From: Solimonas sp. K1W22B-7
GTDB taxonomy: Bacteria; Pseudomonadota; Gammaproteobacteria; Nevskiales; Nevskiaceae
Assembly (NCBI RefSeq): GCF_003428335.1
Contig: NZ_CP031704.1
Span: 4,910,071 to 4,974,070, forward strand
Length of the DNA stretch: 64,000 nt
Direction: 5' to 3'
Shown: one piece after another, positions 49,285 to 57,975 of the stretch
Position numbering within the stretch: the stretch's first letter is position 1
How the letters are laid out: the number at the start of each line of letters is the position of its first letter
Translations under genes and position numbers: made by a program
The notes under the pieces: generated by a model
Told to the model about the DNA's origin: nothing
What the model saw: only the letters and a program-made list of their open reading frames with translations
The model's database searches: none

Positions 49285-50754
49285 ATGCGCAACCCGCCCC
49301 GCCATTCCGAGCAGCTGATCCAGCGGCTCCGCCAGGACCTGGACCAGGCCCCCGACTACCTCTCCTGGAAGGGGATCGCCGAGGAACTGGACCGCCTGGA
49401 GGGCAGCGAGGCCTGGCGGCTGGACGACACCTGCGAGGACTTCGACCACCTCCTGATCAAGGAACGGCTGGCCGACATGCGCGAGCTGCGCCGCCGCGGC
49501 GACGCCCGCCACCTGGCCTACAACCTCTACGAGGGCCTGCACGGCAACCTCGGCAACATCTCCAACCCGGTGCTGTACCAGGTGGCTCGTGTCGGCACCA
49601 AGCGCCTGGTCGAGGAATACCTGGACGAGGTCGCCCGCTGCCTGGACTATCTCTGCGCCGGCGACTTCGCCAATTTCACCTACGACGACAAGATCGTGTT
49701 CTTCAAGCGCACGGGAACCGTCTTCGGCCGGTCCGCGCTGATGCTGTCCGGCGGCGCCACCCTGGGCATGTTCCACCTGGGCGTGATCAAGGCGCTGCAC
49801 GAGCAGGGCCTGCTGCCGCGCGTGATCTCCGGCTCCTCGGCCGGCTCGATCATCGCCAGCGTGACCGGCGCGCGCACCGACGCCGAACTGGGCCGCGTAT
49901 TCGAGCCCGGCGGGCTGGACATCGCGGCGTTCCAGCGCTTCGGCCTGCGCAATGCCCTGAGCGGCAAGGCCCTGATGGACCCGGCGCAGCTGGAGCGCTG
50001 CGTCAGCGTCAACATCGGCGAGCTGACCTTCCTGGAAGCCTTCGAGCGCTCGCGCCGCATCGTCGGCATCACCATCTCGCCGGCCGACCCGCACCACCAG
50101 GGCCGCCTGCTCAACTATCTTTCGGCACCGCATGTGCTGATGCGCAAGGCGGTGATGGCCTCCTGCGCGGTACCCGGGGTGTTCCCGCCGGTGATGCTGG
50201 AGGCGCGCAACTACGACGACCAGGTCGTGCCCTACATGCCGGCCAAGCGCTGGATCGACGGCACGCTGTCCAACGACCTGCCGATGCTGCGCGTCGCGCG
50301 GCTGCACAACGTCAACCACTACATCGTCAGCCAGACCAATCCGCACATCGTGCCGTTCCTGTCGGACAAGATCCTGGAGCCCAAGCGCGGCATCGCGCCG
50401 CTGGCCAAGGAACTGATCGCACAGGGCAGCCGCGGCGCATTGCAGCTGGCGCGCAAGCACCTGGATCCCTACGGCAGCGGCCGCGTCATCAACAAGGTCG
50501 ACGCGATGATGCGCCAGCGCTACAGCGGCGACGTCAACATCCTGCCGCGCCACACGCCGCGCCACCTGATGAAGCTGTTCGCCAACCTCACGCCGGAAGA
50601 TCTGCAGTCCTACATTCGCGAAGGCGAGCGCGCCACCTGGCGCCAGATCGAGCGCGTGCGCTACCAGACGCGCATCTCGCGCGCCTTCGAGGACTGCCTG
50701 AAGCTGCTCAAGGATCGCGAGCCGGCGACATCGCGACTGCGCGCCTTCGGCTGA
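49285..50754 (+). CDS. Patatin-like phospholipase with DUF3336 domain
   Basis: From ATG 49285 the protein has 489 residues. The N-terminal DUF3336 region (about 10-150) is the module that precedes patatin in yeast Tgl-type lipases. The patatin core has GGATLG (156-161), the nucleophile GSSAG with Ser185 and the catalytic Asp in WIDGTLSNDLP. It probably hydrolyses phospholipids or neutral lipids. No signal peptide is present, so it is cytosolic or peripheral to membranes. It is divergent from mprF and followed by a TetR gene. Confidence 0.9.
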   Translation: MRNPPRHSEQLIQRLRQDLDQAPDYLSWKGIAEELDRLEGSEAWRLDDTCEDFDHLLIKERLADMRELRRRGDARHLAYNLYEGLHGNLGNISNPVLYQVARVGTKRLVEEYLDEVARCLDYLCAGDFANFTYDDKIVFFKRTGTVFGRSALMLSGGATLGMFHLGVIKALHEQGLLPRVISGSSAGSIIASVTGARTDAELGRVFEPGGLDIAAFQRFGLRNALSGKALMDPAQLERCVSVNIGELTFLEAFERSRRIVGITISPADPHHQGRLLNYLSAPHVLMRKAVMASCAVPGVFPPVMLEARNYDDQVVPYMPAKRWIDGTLSNDLPMLRVARLHNVNHYIVSQTNPHIVPFLSDKILEPKRGIAPLAKELIAQGSRGALQLARKHLDPYGSGRVINKVDAMMRQRYSGDVNILPRHTPRHLMKLFANLTPEDLQSYIREGERATWRQIERVRYQTRISRAFEDCLKLLKDREPATSRLRAFG

Positions 50755-50912
50755 TCGCAGCGCGCGATGTCGTCGCGCAGAACAGGCCAGGAAAATCGAG
50801 ACTTCTGACCCAGATTTAATACAGCACCACTGATACGATGAAAGCGGACCACCGCCTTGGGGGGCGGGCCGTCACCTGAATCGGGGACGACAACGGCGCA
50901 GCCGTGGTTCAT

Positions 50913-50928
50913 AAAACGACTGTTCAGG
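50913..50928 (+). promoter_or_regulatory. Candidate TetR autoregulatory site, copy 1
   Basis: AAAACGACTGTTCAGG ends eight bases before the start codon of the TetR gene and overlaps its ribosome site. The same sequence with three central changes occurs after the gene. AACG...GTT gives partial dyad symmetry. Confidence 0.4.
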
Positions 50929-50935
50929 GGTGAAC

Positions 50936-51577
50936 ATGACGGACTTATCGATTGCACTGGGCCGCGACGCGTCGCAGCCCATCGTGCCGGCGACGGCACG
51001 CGGGGAAGCCACACGTCGCAAGCTGCTCGAGGCAGCGGAGCGTGATTTCGGCGAGAAGGGATTCCACGCGGCCTCGGTCAGCTCGATCACGCACCGGGCG
51101 GGCGTCGGCCAGGGCACCTTCTATCTCTACTTCCGCAGCAAGGAAGAGATCTTCGCGATGCTGGTCAAGGATATCGGCCACGAGTTGCGCCGCCGCATGG
51201 CGGTGGCCGTGACCGCGGCCACCAGCCTGGAGCAGGCGGTGCACGGCGGCATCAGCGCCTTCCTCGGCTTCTCGCAGCAACACCCGGGACTGTTCCGCAT
51301 CGTGCAGGAATCGCAGTTCGTCGACGAACCGACCTACCGCGAGTACTACCACCACCTGGAAGAGGGTTACCGCGCCGGGTTGATGGAAGCGCAGCGCCGC
51401 GGCTACATCTCCGCCGGCGATGCCGAGGTGCGCGCCTGGGCCATCATCGGCATCACCCACTTCCTCGGCCTGCGCTACTGCCTCTGGCAGGGACGCCTGC
51501 CGGAAGCCGAGGTGATGGGCGAGGTCACGCGCTTCGTCACGCGCGCGATGAACCTGCGTCCCGAAGACACGTTCTAA
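50936..51577 (+). CDS. TetR-family transcriptional regulator
   Basis: ATG 50936 has AGGGG five bases upstream; product 213 residues. The DNA-binding domain covers about 22-70 (ATRRKLLEAAERDFGEKGFHAASVSSITHRAGVGQGTFYLYFRSK, read across several helices) and the C-terminal domain resembles regulators of lipid or xenobiotic genes. A motif AAAACG-NNN-GTTCAGG occurs at 50913-50928, just before the gene, and again at 51576-51591 at its end. The first is well placed for autoregulation. Whether it controls the neighbouring patatin gene is open. Confidence 0.9.
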   Translation: MTDLSIALGRDASQPIVPATARGEATRRKLLEAAERDFGEKGFHAASVSSITHRAGVGQGTFYLYFRSKEEIFAMLVKDIGHELRRRMAVAVTAATSLEQAVHGGISAFLGFSQQHPGLFRIVQESQFVDEPTYREYYHHLEEGYRAGLMEAQRRGYISAGDAEVRAWAIIGITHFLGLRYCLWQGRLPEAEVMGEVTRFVTRAMNLRPEDTF

Positions 51578-51591
51578 AACGGTCGTTCAGG
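51576..51591 (+). promoter_or_regulatory. Candidate TetR-related site, copy 2
   Basis: AAAACGGTCGTTCAGG starts within the TetR stop codon and contains the stop codon of the convergent gene. It matches copy 1 at 13 of 16 positions, with all changes in the centre. Confidence 0.3.
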
Positions 51592-51967
51592 AAATATCCG
51601 TCTTGCGCCGTCCATAGCCGTCGCCCTCGGGGACGGCGTGGTGGCGCAGCCCGGCCATCGGCTCGGGCTTCTTCGGCACCAGCAGCGACCACAGGCTGCG
51701 CGGCGCCTCCACCGTACGGCCGGCGCGCTGGCGCGCCTGGCCACGCGGCGTCAGGATCAGGACCGGGCCCTCGGACTCCTCGTCGAGCTCGAGTTCACCG
51801 TCGAACACCAGCGCGCGCACGCCCTGCACCAGGTCGCTGCGCCGCATCTGCGTCCGCGGCCACTCGGCACGCAAGGCTTCCAGCGCCAGCTGTCCACCGA
51901 CCGGCACCTGCCGATCCGCAAAGATCCGCAACACCGCGTCCTCGATCACTCTCAAGTCCACACTCAC
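51587..51967 (-). CDS. Hypothetical protein, possible winged-helix domain
   Basis: The frame is open to a TTG at 52015, but a GTG at 51965-51967 (VSVDLRVIEDAVLRIF) is a more likely start, giving 126 residues. The text VIEDAVLRIFADRQVPVGGQLALEALRAEW then QMRRSDLVQGVRALVFDGELELDEESEGPVLILTPRGQ (read as two segments) resembles a small winged-helix fold with a final beta-hairpin. The tail is basic. No family is recognised. It is convergent with the TetR gene. Confidence 0.6.
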   Translation of the reverse strand: MSVDLRVIEDAVLRIFADRQVPVGGQLALEALRAEWPRTQMRRSDLVQGVRALVFDGELELDEESEGPVLILTPRGQARQRAGRTVEAPRSLWSLLVPKKPEPMAGLRHHAVPEGDGYGRRKTDIS

Positions 51968-52144
51968 TGCCGCTCCAAAACCTGCGCCGGGCCGCCCTCC
52001 CCTGCTGGACTTCAACCCGACGGCGGCACCTTAGCGCAGCGCGGGCGCGTTGCCTGTAGGGATTTTGTCGGATTGGGACGGAAGGAAGCCCAGGCCCGGC
52101 AAACGGCGGCAGCCGTTGCCGGCGATCCCCGAGGAAGCAATTCA

Positions 52145-52271
52145 GCCGCGGATTTCGCGGATAAACGCGGATTCTCAAGATGCTTCCATCGCCGGGGCTT
52201 GCCTGGCGGTGAATGCGAAAGCCGTCGCAAGACCTTGATCTTGATCCGCGTTGATCCGCGTAATCCGCGGC
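52145..52271. repeat. Inverted ATCCGCG-type repeat, second copy (127 bp)
   Basis: GCCGCGGATTTCGCGGATAA and ACGCGGAT (52145-52172) face ATCCGCGTTGATCCGCGTAA and CCGCGG (about 52244-52270). The central 70 bp differ from the copy at 30616. The 277-bp gap 52016-52292 contains nothing else that I can support. Confidence 0.85.
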
Positions 52272-52292
52272 AAACAAGCTTTTGGGCGAGGC

Positions 52293-52691
52293 TTACTTCT
52301 TCAGCAGATCCCGAATCTCCACCAGCAGCTTCTCCTCGGCGGTCGGCGCCGGCGGGGCGGCCGGGGCGGCGGCTTCCTGGCGGCGGAGGCGGTTGATGCC
52401 CTTGACCAGCATGAAGATGGCGAAGGCGACGATGGTGAAGTCGAAGCAGACCTGGATGAACTTGCCATAGGCCAGCACCACCGCCGGCGTCTCGCCTACC
52501 GCTTCCTTCAGCACGATGCCGAGCTTGCTGAAGTCGACACCGCCGACGACCAGGCCCAGCAGCGGCATCACGATGTCGCCGACCAGCGAGGACACGATCT
52601 TGCCGAAGGCGGCGCCGATCACCACACCGACGGCCAGGTCGACGACATTGCCGCGCACCGCGAATTCGCGGAATTCCTTCATCATGCTCAT
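52293..52691 (-). CDS. mscL: Large-conductance mechanosensitive channel
   Basis: This 132-residue protein starts [33 protein letters not shown], the near-invariant N-terminal amphipathic helix and pore-lining TM1 of MscL. TM2 lies at about 75-98 and the cytosolic bundle helix ends [14 protein letters not shown]. It is a pentameric inner-membrane safety valve against hypo-osmotic shock. GGAAG lies upstream of the start. The AT-rich island at 52770-52815 is its likely promoter region. Confidence 0.97.
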   Translation of the reverse strand: MSMMKEFREFAVRGNVVDLAVGVVIGAAFGKIVSSLVGDIVMPLLGLVVGGVDFSKLGIVLKEAVGETPAVVLAYGKFIQVCFDFTIVAFAIFMLVKGINRLRRQEAAAPAAPPAPTAEEKLLVEIRDLLKK

Positions 52692-52764
52692 GGATTCTTC
52701 CTTGTGTTATCCAGGGGAAGCGTTCAGCCCGAACGCTGTGGCGATTGTATCGTCGCCATTGGCC

Positions 52765-52818
52765 GATGTTGTGATTTTTTATAAAATTAAAATATTTATA
52801 ATATACAAATTCAAAAGC
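52765..52818 (-). promoter_or_regulatory. AT-rich island upstream of mscL
   Basis: About 50 bp of nearly pure A/T lie between the SDR stop and mscL start. Minus-strand text offers TTGAAT (about 52814-52809) and TTTAAT 17 bp further as a possible -35/-10 pair. The plus-strand edge reads TGTGATTTTTTATAAA, similar to other islands in the window. Confidence 0.4.
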
Positions 52819-53665
52819 ATGCAGGCAGACCGGACGCCAGGTCGGGGTAAGCCGGGGTAAAGCGCAGTTCCCCGCGCAGCCGCTCCGTACGCAGGCGCTT
52901 GGACTCCTCCATGAAGGACCACATCGCCGGCGTGAACCGCTGCCGCGCTTCCTCCATCGACACCTGCGGCGGTGGCGGCAGGCCGAGCAGGGCGGCGCAG
53001 CGCGTGAAGTAGTCGCACATCGTCGTCGGCTGGCCGTCGGCGACGTTGTACACCCGGCCGGGCCGCCCCCAGGCCGCCGCATGCAGCGCCGCCTGCGCCA
53101 GGTCCTCGGCGTGGATGCGGTTGGTATAGGGCGACTCTTCCTCGCGCACCACCGGCAGTCCCTGCTGCAGGCGCTCGCGCGGCAGGCGTCCAGGGCCGTA
53201 GATGCCGGGCACGCGCAACACCATCACCTCGCATTCGCCAGCAGCGGCATGCTCCCACAGCAATGCCTCTGCATTCAGGCGGCGGTGCGCGCGCGCGCTG
53301 AGCGGACGGGCCGGCTCATCCTCGTCGATCCAGCGTCCGCCGCAGTCGCCGTAGACGCCGGAAGTGGAGATGTAGACGATGCGCCGCGCCGGCGGCCGCG
53401 TGTCGAGCCAGCGCCGCAGGCGTGGATCCTCGTCGCCGGACGCCGGCGGTGGTGCGAACCAGAACACCAGCGGCTGCGGCAGGTCCGGCGGCTCGCGGTC
53501 CAGATCGCAGGCCAGCGGCAGCAGGCCCGGCATGTCTGGCGGGTGGCGGGCGATTGCCGTAACCTCGCCGCCCAACGCCCGCAGGCGCCGCGCCACACGC
53601 TGGCCGACGTCACCGCAACCGACGATCGCCGCCTGGCGCGGCAACAGGTCTTCGAGAGTCTTCAT
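52811..53665 (-). CDS. NAD(P)-dependent SDR/epimerase (YeeZ-like)
   Basis: This 284-residue protein has the dinucleotide motif GCGDVG at 16-21 near the N-terminus and the extended-SDR strand VYISTSGVYGDCGGRW with the S...Y pattern. VLRVPGIYGPGRLP and TNRIHAEDLAQAALHA are typical of YeeZ and related epimerases. The reaction is unknown. The initiation codon overlaps that of the divergent reductase gene: the tetranucleotide CATG at 53663-53666 holds both starts. Confidence 0.85.
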   Translation of the reverse strand: MKTLEDLLPRQAAIVGCGDVGQRVARRLRALGGEVTAIARHPPDMPGLLPLACDLDREPPDLPQPLVFWFAPPPASGDEDPRLRRWLDTRPPARRIVYISTSGVYGDCGGRWIDEDEPARPLSARAHRRLNAEALLWEHAAAGECEVMVLRVPGIYGPGRLPRERLQQGLPVVREEESPYTNRIHAEDLAQAALHAAAWGRPGRVYNVADGQPTTMCDYFTRCAALLGLPPPPQVSMEEARQRFTPAMWSFMEESKRLRTERLRGELRFTPAYPDLASGLPACF

Positions 53666-54680
53666 GCACCAAGTCTATCTGGCCGGACGCGACAACTCCT
53701 TCGCCGCGGGCGCGGAAGAGACCGTGCTGGAGGCCGGCCTGCGCCAGCATCTCGCCCTGCCCTTCGGCTGCAAGTCCGGCGGCTGCGGGTCCTGCCGCGT
53801 GCGCCTGCTGCAGGGCGAGGCGCAGCACCGCCTGCCGCCGCCGGCGCTGTCGCAGGCGGAGATCGACGCCGGCTACATCCTGATGTGCCTGGCCGAGGCA
53901 CGCAGCGACCTGGTGATCGACCTGCACCAGCCGGCGCGCCTGGAGCGCCTGCAGGTACGGCAGCTGCCGGTGCGGGCGCAGGCCCGCACGGCGCTGTCGC
54001 ATGACGTCATCGGCTTGACCCTGAAGCTGCCGAAGGGCGAAACCTTCGACTACGCGCCGGGCCAGTACCTGGATTTCCTGCTGGAGGACGGCAAGCGGCG
54101 CAGCTTCTCCATTGCCAACGCGCCCAATGGCGAAACCCTGGAACTGCACCTGCGCATCGCTCCCGGCGGCCGCTTCGCGCACTGGGTGCGCGACGAAATG
54201 CCGGAGCGCGCGATCCTGCGCATCGAGGGCCCGCTGGGTGCCTTCTACATCCGCGAGGACTCTGATAAGCCCATGCTGCTGATGGCCGGCGGCAGCGGCT
54301 TCGCGCCGATCAAGGCGATGCTGGAGGATCAGTTCGCCCGCGGGCTGAAGCGCAGCACGCAGCTGTTCTGGGGCGTGCGCAGCCGCGAGGACCTGTACCT
54401 GGATGCACTGGCGCGGCAGTGGGAGAAGGAACAGCCGCTGTTCCGCTACACGCCGGTGCTATCCGAACCGGATGCGGACTGGCAGGGCGAGCGTGGCCTG
54501 GTACACGAAGCGCTGCTGCGGGCCTATCCGAAGCTGGGCGGCCACGAAATCTACATGTCGGGCCCGCCGGTGATGGTGCGCAGCGGCAAGGACGCCTTCG
54601 CCGCCGCCGGGCTGGACCCCGACCACCTGTTCTACGATTCCTTCGACTACGCGTTCGAGACCTGGCCGGCGAAGAACTGA
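53664..54680 (+). CDS. 2Fe-2S ferredoxin-NAD(P)H flavin reductase (CDP-glucoseen reductase-like)
   Basis: This 338-residue electron-transfer protein has an N-terminal plant-type ferredoxin domain with C36, C41, C44 and C75 (FGCKSGGCGSC ... LMCLAEA). The FAD domain has RRSFSIANAP, and the NAD(P) domain has LLMAGGSGFAPIKAML and YMSGPPVMV. This order matches AscD-like CDP-6-deoxy-delta-3,4-glucoseen reductases and phenol-hydroxylase reductase components. No sugar or oxygenase partner is adjacent, so it may be a general electron donor. Confidence 0.88.
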   Translation: MHQVYLAGRDNSFAAGAEETVLEAGLRQHLALPFGCKSGGCGSCRVRLLQGEAQHRLPPPALSQAEIDAGYILMCLAEARSDLVIDLHQPARLERLQVRQLPVRAQARTALSHDVIGLTLKLPKGETFDYAPGQYLDFLLEDGKRRSFSIANAPNGETLELHLRIAPGGRFAHWVRDEMPERAILRIEGPLGAFYIREDSDKPMLLMAGGSGFAPIKAMLEDQFARGLKRSTQLFWGVRSREDLYLDALARQWEKEQPLFRYTPVLSEPDADWQGERGLVHEALLRAYPKLGGHEIYMSGPPVMVRSGKDAFAAAGLDPDHLFYDSFDYAFETWPAKN

Positions 54681-54756
54681 GGCAGGAGCAGGACGTCGAA
54701 TGAGCCTGTCGCCAGCAAGCTGGCTCCTACGGAGCGAAGGGCGTTGTTGCGGCTGG

Positions 54757-54948
54757 CTTCTTCTCTCCCTCTCCCCGCTTGCGGGGAGAGGGTCGGGGTG
54801 AGGGGGCTGTGCGCGGAACAACAGGACGCGGCCTGTACTGGCGTATGCCACAAGAGGTTCAGTGTCACATCCGTACGTGCCGCGCACATCCAAAAGCCGC
54901 CCCTCACCCCAGCCCTCTCCCCGTAAACGGGGAGAGGGAGAGAAGAAG
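54757..54948. repeat. MITE-like element with about 50-bp inverted ends
   Basis: Left end CTTCTTCTCTCCCTCTCCCC, then an internal CGGGGAGAGGG and GGGGTGAGGGG, recurs as its complement at the right end. Only a few positions differ (CTTG/TTTA loop, TC/CT). Each end is itself a hairpin. The 90-bp centre has no gene. It fills the convergent gap between the reductase and hemY genes; its last base is 2 bp from the hemY stop. Confidence 0.88.
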
Positions 54949-54950
54949 GG

Positions 54951-56138
54951 CTACAGCCCCGCCGCCAGCTCCAGCCCCAGGCGGTTGTACTTCTCCGCAT
55001 CGGCACGGTTCTGGGTGGCTTCGCAGACACGCGCCAGCTCCAGGTAGGCAGCCGGGGTCGGCTGCTGGCGGATCGCGGCGTCGAGGTAGCTGCGCGCCTT
55101 GCCCCAGAGCTTGTTGCGCAGGCAGACCTGGCCGGCGGCCAGTTGCGCCTCCGGGTACTCGCCGTAGCGGCCCAGCCACTGCTCGATCATGGCCAGCTGG
55201 CCCAGCGGGTCGGCGGCGTGCAGGCCGCCGTAGAGGCGCATCAGCTCGGCGTCCCAGCCCCGGTTCAGCGCGCCGGCGATCAGCGCCAGTGCCTCGGGCT
55301 CGGCGGCGAGCCGCACCAGCCCACGGATGTAGACCCGCAGCAGCACGGGATCCTCGCGCAGTTCGCGCCCGGCCTGTTCCCACAGTGTCTTGAGCTGGTC
55401 GACGCTGGCCGCCCGGGTGGCGTCCAGCAGCCGCTGGCGCAGGGCCTCGGCCGCCATCTGGCGGCGCCGCGCTGGCGCCAGCGCGGCGGCGGTGTCGGGC
55501 TGCTGCAGCACGCCCTGCAGGCGCTCCCAGTCGCCCAGGGCGAAATGGCATTCGGCCAGCAGTTCCATCGGGTAGGGATGGCGCGGGTCCTGCTCGCGCA
55601 GCTCCAGCGCGCTGTCGCGCGCCTGGCTGTACTCGCCGCGCGCGCGTTGCAGTTCGGCGCGCGTCAGCAGCGCGGCGAAGCGCAGGTGCGGATCGCCCTG
55701 CCCGGCCAGCCGCAGGTAGTGCTCGCGGCGGTCGGCGGCACCGAGCTGCTGCGCGGCCTTGGCCGCCGCCAGGTAGTTCAGGTGCGAGGCGCGATGATCG
55801 GCGGCACGGCGCACCATCTCGATCTCGGCCTCGCGCCAGTGACCCTCCATCAGGCGCAGCATGCCGGCCTCGAAAGACTCCTGCGCCAGGTCGGAGCGGC
55901 GGCGCTCCATCGCGCGGCGCACGCGCATCGGCAGCCCGGCGCCGACGACGATCAGCTGGAAGCCGTAGTAGAGGCCGCAGACGATCACGAACAGCGCCCC
56001 GGCCAGGCCGAACAGCGAGGTCTCCAGCACCCAGCGACCCTGGGTGATCATCACGTAGCCGGTGTCGGCGCGCAGCAGGTAGGCGGCGATGCTGCCCAGC
56101 GCCAGCGCCAGCACCGCCAGCAGCAGCACGCGGATCAT
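54951..56138 (-). CDS. hemY: HemY-like inner-membrane TPR protein of the heme operon
   Basis: This 395-residue protein has two membrane helices at about 3-22 and 40-65 with the conserved GYVMITQGRWVLETSL between them. The HemY_N region follows, including MRVRRAMERRRSDLAQESFEAGMLRLMEGHWREAE, and then TPR-like helices to the C-terminus. This is the gammaproteobacterial HemY of the hemCDXY cluster, not protoporphyrinogen oxidase. Its role in heme synthesis is not settled. It overlaps hemX by 4 bp. Confidence 0.93.
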   Translation of the reverse strand: MIRVLLLAVLALALGSIAAYLLRADTGYVMITQGRWVLETSLFGLAGALFVIVCGLYYGFQLIVVGAGLPMRVRRAMERRRSDLAQESFEAGMLRLMEGHWREAEIEMVRRAADHRASHLNYLAAAKAAQQLGAADRREHYLRLAGQGDPHLRFAALLTRAELQRARGEYSQARDSALELREQDPRHPYPMELLAECHFALGDWERLQGVLQQPDTAAALAPARRRQMAAEALRQRLLDATRAASVDQLKTLWEQAGRELREDPVLLRVYIRGLVRLAAEPEALALIAGALNRGWDAELMRLYGGLHAADPLGQLAMIEQWLGRYGEYPEAQLAAGQVCLRNKLWGKARSYLDAAIRQQPTPAAYLELARVCEATQNRADAEKYNRLGLELAAGL

Positions 56139-57214
56139 CGGGCGGACACGTCCATGTGGGCGCGCAGCAAGGCCAGGCTGCGCGTGAGCTCGGGCAGCGG
56201 CGGCGACAGCTCCAGCGGCTGCAGGCGCTCCAGCTCGCCCAGTGCGCCCTGTACCGCCGGGTCCTCGGCACGAAAGTAATCGCGCAGCCAGCGCGAGGCG
56301 CCGCTGCAGGCATCGCGGAACGACACCGTGTCGCCGCGCAGCAGGGCGACGCGTGCCGCCTCCAGCCGCAGCATCAGCACCTGGTGCACCAGGGCTTCCT
56401 CCTGCGGCGCCAGCAGGCGCGCGGCAGGGCCCTGGTTGCGGCGCAGCGTGAACATGCCGTGCAGGGCCTGCCCCACCGACTGCTTCAGACGCTGCCAGCG
56501 CGTGGTGCCGGGCGCGGCGGCCGCCGGCGCCTGCATCGCGGTTTCGTAATGGTCCGGGGCGCGGGCGCGCAGCGGCATTTGCGCGGCGCGGCTGGCCAGG
56601 CTCGACAGCGTCAGCGCGGCGCCGGCGTAGTCCGGCTGCGGCACCGCCTGCAGCGCGGCGCGCTCCTCGGCCAGGGCCTGGCGCACGTTGAACAGGCGCG
56701 GGTCGCGCATGCCGGCGATGCGCGCGTCGGCCTCCTGCAGCGCCACCAGGGCGGAGCGCACGTCGCCGGCGATCTGCAGGCGATCGTTGGCCAGCAGCAG
56801 CAGGTTCTCGATCGAGGCCATCACGAAGCGGCCGCGGCCGCCGGCGACCGCCTCATTGAGATTGCCGACGACCTGGTCGTGCTCTTCGATGCGACGGCCG
56901 AACTCGGCGACCTCGCTGCTGCTGCGCTGCGCCATCGCCGCCAGGTCGCCCTGGCGCGTGTCGAGTTTCTGCGCGGTGGATTCCAGCCCGCTGAGGTCAT
57001 GCGACAGGCGGTCGATCAGATTGCCGTGCTTCTGGGTGTCCTGCAGCAGCTGTTGCTGCTGCTGCCAGACCCAGAACGCGGCGGCGGCAACGCCGGCGAC
57101 GACCACCAGCAGGAGCAGCGGCAGCAGGCTGCGGCGGCGGTGCGCGGGGGCTGCCGGCGGGACCGGCGGCTTGGGTGGCGTTTCCGCGGTGTCGTAAGGC
57201 GTCGGCGTCGTCAT
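56135..57214 (-). CDS. hemX: HemX-like membrane protein
   Basis: ATG 57212-57214 overlaps the hemD stop as ATGA and gives 359 residues. A proline-rich cytosolic tip is followed by one membrane helix (about 29-47), a coiled coil (QQQQQLLQDTQKHGNLIDRLSHDL) and a periplasmic domain. The periplasmic domain includes SIENLLLLANDRLQIAGDVRSALVALQEAD. These are the features of HemX in enterobacteria and pseudomonads, often annotated as a methyltransferase without evidence. Function unknown; the operon position supports the name. Confidence 0.92.
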   Translation of the reverse strand: MTTPTPYDTAETPPKPPVPPAAPAHRRRSLLPLLLLVVVAGVAAAAFWVWQQQQQLLQDTQKHGNLIDRLSHDLSGLESTAQKLDTRQGDLAAMAQRSSSEVAEFGRRIEEHDQVVGNLNEAVAGGRGRFVMASIENLLLLANDRLQIAGDVRSALVALQEADARIAGMRDPRLFNVRQALAEERAALQAVPQPDYAGAALTLSSLASRAAQMPLRARAPDHYETAMQAPAAAAPGTTRWQRLKQSVGQALHGMFTLRRNQGPAARLLAPQEEALVHQVLMLRLEAARVALLRGDTVSFRDACSGASRWLRDYFRAEDPAVQGALGELERLQPLELSPPLPELTRSLALLRAHMDVSAR

Positions 57215-57975
57215 GCGGGCTTGTGTTCGGTCCACCAGCGTTCCAGGCAACGCAGGTAGGCGGCGTCGGAAACCTGTTCGGGTACGAGCGGCAGCTCGAA
57301 GCCCAGTTCGAGGGCCTGTTCTACCACACGCGCCGACGGCACTACCAGCTTGCGCCGCCGCAGCAAGCCGCGCTGCGGCTCCGGCGTCAGCTGCAGCAGC
57401 AGCTGCAGGGCCTCGCCGCTGGTCAGCAGGATCGCGCGGCTGTCCTGCAGGGCCTGCTCCACCTGGGCCGGGGCATGCGCCACCGGCTGCCGGCGGTAAA
57501 CCTCGGCCACCGTAACCCTGGCGCCGCGCCCGCGCAGGCCCTCGGCGATGGTGCCCAGGCCGTCGGTGCCGGTCACCAGCAGGAAGCGCTGCCCCGCCGG
57601 CTGCTGCAGCGAGGGATGCGCCAGCAGACCCTCGCCGGAGAATTGCCCCGGTGGAATCGTCGCGATCAGATCCAGTTCCTCCAGCGCGGCTGCGGTGGCG
57701 GCACCCACGGCGTACAGGCGGGCCGGCCAGCGGCCGGTGTCGAGACGCCGCGCGCAGCGCACGGCGTTGCGGCTGGTGAAGATCCAGGCGTCGGCGTCGC
57801 GCGCCTCGGCGAATTGCTGCAGCAGGCCCGGCGCCGCGCGCGCCGGCTCGATCGCCAGCAGCGGCAGGCGCCGCACCACGGCACCCTCGGTCAGCAGCAG
57901 GCGGCACAGCGCTTCCGCCTGCTCCGCCGGGCGCGTCACCATCACGCCCAGGCCGGCCAGCGGCGGCTGGTTCAC
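57211..57975 (-). CDS. hemD: Uroporphyrinogen-III synthase
   Basis: The GTG at 57973-57975 overlaps the hemC stop (GTGA) and opens the family start [23 protein letters not shown], giving 254 residues; the longer frame is a shadow of hemC. The conserved [19 protein letters not shown] and [10 protein letters not shown] segments fit HemD. It cyclises hydroxymethylbilane to uroporphyrinogen III. Sequence conservation is naturally low in this family, so context is part of the call. Confidence 0.92.
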   Translation of the reverse strand: MNQPPLAGLGVMVTRPAEQAEALCRLLLTEGAVVRRLPLLAIEPARAAPGLLQQFAEARDADAWIFTSRNAVRCARRLDTGRWPARLYAVGAATAAALEELDLIATIPPGQFSGEGLLAHPSLQQPAGQRFLLVTGTDGLGTIAEGLRGRGARVTVAEVYRRQPVAHAPAQVEQALQDSRAILLTSGEALQLLLQLTPEPQRGLLRRRKLVVPSARVVEQALELGFELPLVPEQVSDAAYLRCLERWWTEHKPA

